Positions 58,300 to 64,000 of a stretch of 64,000 bases of DNA are shown in pieces. The position numbers and the translations under genes are program-made. The notes below the pieces were generated by a model that saw only the letters and a program-made list of their open reading frames with translations, was not told the origin of the DNA and made no database searches. Numbering within the stretch: the stretch's first letter is position 1; each line of letters begins with the position of its first letter. The stretch lies in the NCBI GenBank assembly GCA_932294295.1, contig OW028580.1:6725374-6789373 (forward strand), read 5' to 3'. The stretch is from Alitta virens. Taxonomy: Eukaryota > Annelida > Polychaeta > Phyllodocida > Nereididae.

Positions 58300-60400
58300 G
58301 TAAATATTTAATACACAAGTGTAATAATTAATAATCATTTGTAAAGCAATACTAATTAGGTATTACTACCAAATGCAAGGAAGTGCAGCCAAATCCAGTT
58401 CCAACAGTCAAGTAACATCAGAGTTTACTGTGTTTGAGTGATTTTTTTTTTTAAGTTGGAAACACTTCCTTGCAATTGGCTATAAAAGGCTACTTTTATA
58501 ATTTCCCATCTTGCTAACAAAGAAGTGGTAACCCAGATTTCATTACTAAGCGTCTTTTTTCTTGCATCCAAGTTCACCTGTTATATCTTTCATATAATTG
58601 TTACAATATGAATTATATACATGGTAAAGTTTAACTTGTATCTTAGATTTGACATCATTATGTAAATAGGTACATAGTAAATGTTAGTAAATATACATAT
58701 ATATATACACATTAGTTTTATAAAACATATCGTGTGAAGAAGTTTATATTTTGCATGATGTGCATAATCATTGTGAAAAAAGACTGGTTTGTAATTATTC
58801 TGTATATGTCTGTCTGAGAATACAAAGTGAAACCATGATTCATATATATCAATAGTTTTCGACATTGTACCATATCATGACTTAACTGTGTTATCCTCGA
58901 TATAGTATTATGTAAGAGCTTTTGTCATCATACCATGACCAGCCCGCTGGGGCAGACACAATGATGAACTGACATGGCTTGGCTTCCTTGTCGGTTGAAA
59001 CATATTTAGACGACAGTTTTTTGATCTTTCGTTTCTCGACACCGCCGGCCAAACTTTTGAAGTGCCGCTCAATTAATAAATCAACAATTGTCTGGGCAAA
59101 TATGTGTATTGCATCTCAAAGTATCACATCACCTGTGTTAATTTTTGGAAAAAAACTTTTTGGGTATTTTGTTTTATTTTCCGACCGACCGTCTCATGAT
59201 AAACGGTCCGAGAAAGTTCAGAGAAACATAAGATAAAAAAACCGTGACCTTATGGTCGATCCACCACGTATCAGTCTGATCTGGTTCGCATAAGAAGATA
59301 GCTTTTGCTGTAAAAGACCCCCATACAGGAGGTAAAAGTGTATCATGGTGTGAACTTCAAGCCTTATCATCTCATCATTATGTCTGCCTCTGCCAGCTGG
59401 TCATTTTAGCAGTGATAAGCTTTAGACCATAAAATTCACTAACTGAGATTAACTCGTACTAATTGCTGCCAATGGGAATTGAACCCAAGACCTTAAAAGT
59501 GCTGACCACCATCCTAACCACAAAGTCACCCAGACACCACTACAGAAGTGTCATTACAGATAGAAATGAATATCAGATGGTAATGTCCCACGAAATGTTA
59601 TCATAACTAATTTAAATATTTTGCATGGCTATACCCTGCCCAGTTTACATGATCCTATAGCAAATTCAATGTCCCATTGAGGCCAGAGTAAACACATTTT
59701 GAGTGGACTGCTGTTGACCACAGACCTATGAATGCCAAATGACCAGTAGAGAGAACAATTAAAATATTTGTATGGCCTGACTTGTATCACAGCAATATGA
59801 ATGGGGGGGGGGGGGGGTCACTTCCATTAAAATCTTAATAGAAATATCTAATAACTAATACATATGAAAAAACAGCCTGGATCTGCTGTTATTGGTTATT
59901 CAGCACATTTTCTGAGAGTTTATCCATCTGTAACTCACAAGAACTTTAGCAAAAAATCAGTTGGAACACATAGTATGATACAAATTTATGCAATATCTCA
60001 CTGGGACTTTCACTCATTTTATATACACCGGACCACCATAAACGGATCTACTCAACTATGCGGATTATTCTTACACATTTACATGTAATCATAAATTAGA
60101 ATCGACACCGGAAAGCAAAGTTATTTGGATTTACTGATGAATTCTAACTTCAGATGACTCTTATCTTATTATTGGTCATACTACATAAGATTGCATGAAT
60201 AAGCAGATTTTCAGAATCACACAGAATTTTCAGTTTAGGTTACCAGTTTATAGAAATGAAATATTACTAGAAATACAAAACCACAACAGAGAATTCATAT
60301 ACTTACAACTTATGAGATTCAAATAAAGGATTCAAGTAAGTATTCATATTGATCAAGCTATCTCCAAAAGAAGTTAACCATTTAATTTCATTAAATTGAA
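58300..60400. other. Gene-free stretch
   Basis: No supported gene. It holds fragments of family B (about 58935-58985 and 59310-59420), a minus-strand tRNA-like promoter remnant (about 59465-59540; GGGAATTGAACCCAAGACC on the plus strand) and a poly-G run (about 59804-59817). A noncoding first exon of the next gene may lie here. Confidence 0.55.
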
Positions 60401-60419
60401 ATATTACTTAGGTGAAAAA

Positions 60420-60953
60420 TGTTTCTATCACCGCGTCCGGCAACTTTTGAAACCAATCAAGACAGATTGGCTCGCTTCGAGAGTATGCGGAAAGGGCCTT
60501 TTAGGTCCCAAGGGTCAACGAAAAGTAAACTTCTGTACATAGCTCATCGTGACCTTGAAAAACAGTGTCAAAAGAAGGTCAAGGACTTTGAATATGCAAA
60601 TCGCATAACGACAGCAGATATTCGCAAACAGCAATTGTTAATGGAAAGAAAACGGCATGAACTGCAACAAGCGAAATGGAAGTTAGGAATACAACGCGAA
60701 AGAACCTTCTCGACGTTGGATCTTTACGAGAAACGCCACCAAGTGAGGCAAAGAATCTACAAGGGTCACATGGAGTACTTAGCTCGGCTGAAAGATTCCA
60801 GTTTAGAATCATGGAATGAAATAACTGTCACGCCACTCTATAATGATCCTCGAAGAATGTCTCAAAGCAAAAAATCAGCATCCATGCCATCTCTCGCTTC
60901 GAACAACCGTTTTCAATCTACACCAATTACTCCGCGCAAATCCAACCAGTGAG
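60420..60953 (+). CDS. Unknown 177-residue coiled-coil protein
   Basis: Uninterrupted reading frame from ATG (A at -3) to TGA, with an in-frame TGA two codons upstream that fixes the start. A splice acceptor (ATTACTTAG) lies just before the ATG, so an upstream noncoding exon is likely. The protein is basic and hydrophilic, with no signal peptide or membrane segment. Residues about 40-130 are rich in K, R, E, Q and L and look helical or coiled-coil (RKQQLLMERKRHELQQAKWK). The N-terminus has FLSPRPATFE, and the tail is Ser/Pro/Arg-rich with TPITPRKS near the end. I do not recognise a family; a cytoskeletal or ciliary role would be a guess. It is too long and too biased to be a chance ORF in this AT-rich DNA. 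Confidence 0.75.
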
Positions 60954-62774
60954 ATCCAAGACACTATATGGCCCTAATTGAGTTTTTCCTCTTAATGGAT
61001 TACACTGTGGTTATCATGCTACCATCATACCATACCACTGTGATTACAGCAATTTCTTGGGCTTCCAGCAATTTAAATTTTAAGTATAATGTCTCATCAC
61101 CCACTGTGAAGATCTGAATGTCTTATGAGCAAAAACTCTAATTTAAGCTCCTAATTTTCACACAATAACATTATCTTAAGACAAAACATTTTAAAACACA
61201 ATCAAGAAGATCCAAAATCAGAGAGACATTAAATTAAGACACTCGGGACTTAATTTACACTCCAAAATAACACCAGATCTTTACACTAGTCACAATGATA
61301 CTCGTCAATTGCTTACTCCATACATTACAGTTCATGAAATCCAATTTATAACCATGTGAGAATAACTTCCATTTAAAAAATAAATAAATAAAATGTTATA
61401 AATGTGAAAAGATGCTAGATTCTTCTAAATAATGGAAATTAAAAAAAACAACACAACATCATTTTTACCAATCACATGTACACGGGCAATTTGAATAATC
61501 TAGTTCAAAGTTCAAACTGATATGAAATAAACAGACAACCTGGTATATTGCAGTTGTGTCTGTATGTCCCACAAGGTTGACATGACTCTTAAAATAACAC
61601 AATACCATTCAATTTTAACGTCCCATTTATTTGAACATCATATTTATATATGAAAACAATTTTTAAGAAATGAAACTCACATAATCATCATAAATCACAA
61701 AATTTAACATTCAAAGAAAAGATATTGTCTATTAATGTTCATTACATGCGCTGACAATTTAATCCGCTGCATGTATTTCAATGTAAGGCACATGATTCTG
61801 TTTTAGGAACATGAGTAATTAAGTCCAAGAGTACCACTTCTCAGATGTATAGATAATTCATTAAGTGCTGATTCATACTATGTGGGGTTTCGTGGACGCC
61901 TGGTCAGAGGACTTGTTTAACTGAGCCACTCTCTACCAACAGTCTGAACACCAGACCCTTGAAAGACCTCTCCGCAGGAGAGGGTCTGACCACGGAGTTA
62001 AATTATTTAGCTCCATGGTCTGACTGATATGAACGCAACAAAAGTAGGTCAATCACTGCGCTCGTTAAATTCAGCAAGACGGTGAACAAAATAGTTATTT
62101 AAAATCGGCCTGGTGCGACGTTGCATTATTTTATTAATTACTGGGGATTGTCGATTTGTATTTTCATGATTAATATAAACTTTTCTACGTAGCCAAATTG
62201 ATTGCTCCTCCACTGAGACCAAGACCCTCTCCGGCGAAGAAGCCTGATCGAGGGTGTTGCGTCAAGACCGCTATACATTATTCAGAAACCCAGACCAAAA
62301 TTTCAGAAAGGGAGAGCTCTGTCTTTGGTCTGTGATATGTGCGTCCAAGGAACTCACTCAAACCTTCCAGAAACTCCGCTATGACACACACACTTCATAT
62401 CCAACTGCATGATCTGTGATCCAGTGAATGCCAACAGTCATGACCACCCATGGGAACCGATAAAGTATTCTTAATATCGCAGTTTTAATTTGAAAGTTTT
62501 GGGACACAGCAGTTTATTGTACGGTCATAATTGTGGGGATTCACTGACCTTACATTTACTACATGAATATTTCACTCAGTAATAACAGTACCAAAATTAA
62601 GTCTTACATAAACTCAGACAGTCTTGTAATTTCAGTGATATGAAATGGCCCATGATCATAATATACAGACTTAATTTTTGTCGTTGAGACATTAATATTA
62701 TTATGCCCAAATTCCAAACATAGATTTACATTCATGCCATCAGTATTTCATCAATATTTATCTAAAAGCCAGTC

Positions 62775-62800
62775 ATGCAAATAATTATGATCACACCAAT
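62775..62800 (+). promoter_or_regulatory. Octamer/homeodomain/CCAAT composite site
   Basis: ATGCAAAT at 62775-62782 runs straight into AATTA, and CCAAT follows at 62796-62800. The same three motifs make up the tandem array at 63390. Binding by POU and NF-Y factors is inferred. Confidence 0.35.
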
Positions 62801-63389
62801 AATTACCCTGAAATTGGCTTAAATTGGAACCGGTAAGGACCGTAACACATTAGACAGCCGTTCTAAATTGCTCAATGCTCAAAATTGTGTGTTTCAACTA
62901 ATATATTTGTACATTTTATAGCCACAACAATAAGACACTTGAAATAAAGCTGGCCTTTTTAAGACAAGATCATTACAATGTCTCCTCATTTTCACAATGT
63001 TTAATCGCTTATTAAATACAATACTGTCTTAATCGAGACTTCTAGGCACTTCAAATGCCTAGTTGACCTTTAATTTGGCATCGTTCGATATTCGACAACG
63101 ACCATGGCACCTAGATTGCATTACTTAGGAGCAATTAATAAATTCATTAGACTCCTAATTAAGTCCCACTCAATTAGCGCATTCAGGTAAGGAATCGACA
63201 TGAACAAAATGATGAAATTCCAGTGTTTAGCATTTGCAATATTATCATATGATTATAAACAAATATAGCAACCAGCATAAGTAATTGTACCTGAATTAGT
63301 ATAAAAAAAATAAGAAATTTAACCAAAATGTTCAAATATATTTCAACAATAGTCAGCTTCTGTTTCAATTTTTCAGACTAAACATTACT

Positions 63390-63527
63390 TAGCATTTGCA
63401 TTCTCATTGGCCTTAATTAGCATTTGCATTTCATTGGCCTTAATTAGCATTTGCATTCTCATTGGCCTTAATTAGCATTTGCATTTCATTGGCCTTAATT
63501 AGCATTTGCATTCTCATTGGCCTTAAT
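63390..63527. repeat. Five-copy array of octamer + CCAAT + TAATTA units
   Basis: Five units alternate 28, 27, 28, 27 and 28 bp. Each contains ATTTGCAT (complement of octamer ATGCAAAT) and ATTGG (complement of CCAAT); TTAATTA forms at each of the four internal junctions and at the end of the fifth unit. The long units read TGCATTCTCATTGG and the short ones TGCATTTCATTGG. The alternation points to duplication of a 55-bp pair. Confidence 0.9.
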
Positions 63528-64000
63528 TACAATTACATTCTTTAGCTTATGTAGCATCAGCCTCAGCTGGCATATATTATTACAGTTTTACTAAACCGCA
63601 AGAAGTTGCGACCGTTTTGTTTGGCAATGTTTTTTCAACATTCCGACAAAGATACGGCAAAAACAGTCTGGTTTATAATCATATGATAATAGGCTCATTA
63701 AGAGTATTAACTTGTTGCAAAATACAAACTTCAAAATAACTACATGCCCTGCTTTTGTGTGAAGATTGGCAAGATTTTTGTGAGGACCTGATAGTTACAA
63801 CAGCATGTTCAATGTGTACACTATTTTCATAAAGACAATCTCATTCACTAGTCGGAAGTCATACTATTGAGGAGTTTCAGAAACAATCAGAAACGTCATC
63901 GGAATAAATCCAAAGGGGGGGGGGGGGGGGGGTGGATGCACTCCCGCCACAATTGCACAAAACCATTTTTTCCTTAAAATATATATATGAAAACCTAAAG

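Larger units (their letters stand above)
60955..64000. other. Gene-free 3' end of window
   Basis: AATAAA near 61379-61384 may end the preceding gene. A GC-richer stretch at about 61890-62290 (CTCTCCGCAGGAGAGGGTCT and GACCCTCTCCGGC motifs) looks like transposon debris. From about 62690 the sequence is rich in TAATTA and octamer motifs, followed by a tandem array and a poly-G run near 63917-63932. No coding exon seen. Confidence 0.55.

Noticed and set aside
61890..62290. GC-richer stretch with repeated CTCTCC/GGAGAG motifs as a small gene or structured RNA.
   Set aside because: Pairing is imperfect, no frame is open, and the motif repeats look like transposon debris.

Overview
The window is eukaryotic, from an invertebrate animal genome: about 35-38 % GC by eye, spliced genes with GT-AG introns, AATAAA signals, many tRNA-derived SINEs and TIR elements, and remnants of BEL/Pao-like and non-LTR retrotransposons. 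The vasotocin-type nonapeptide CFVRNCPPG fits a lophotrochozoan (annelid, mollusc, brachiopod or relative). I recall the same nonapeptide from the annelid Platynereis, so an annelid or close spiralian is my best inference; the species is not determined.

Layout. 1-8.6 kb: intergenic, repeats only. 8.6-24.2 kb (+): a three-exon vasotocin/conopressin-neurophysin precursor whose introns are full of transposon debris (BEL/Pao-like pol remnant, SINEs, an inverted repeat pair, TIR elements). 24.2-26.4 kb: intergenic, with a reverse-transcriptase fragment. 26.4-44.3 kb (-): a 12-coding-exon gene for a 2113-residue Ki-67 (MKI67) homologue: N-terminal FHA domain, long SPK/TPK-rich spacer, two PP1-docking modules, a conserved vertebrate-like Ki-67 segment, about ten short Ki-67-like LAGVKELLxTPK repeats and a histone-H1-like K/A/P tail. 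44.2-44.7 kb: a head-to-head promoter with E2F-, CHR- and CCAAT-like motifs. 44.6-48.7 kb (+): a divergent gene for an unidentified 510-residue basic, SPKK-rich, probably chromatin-bound protein. 48.7-52.8 kb: repeats including a Harbinger-like TIR element. 52.8-58.3 kb (+): a five-exon secreted EGF-like, Ser/Asp-rich repeat protein. 60.4-61 kb (+): a 177-residue coiled-coil protein coded in one exon. 61-64 kb: no gene seen, but an array of octamer/CCAAT/TAATTA units that looks regulatory.

All coding models were assembled by hand from splice signals. Summed exon lengths are divisible by three and phases agree at every junction (160, 2113, 510 and 530 residues). Most notable are the Ki-67 locus, with its duplicated PP1 dock and divergent basic-protein partner, and the neurophysin tail that could release a second amidated peptide.
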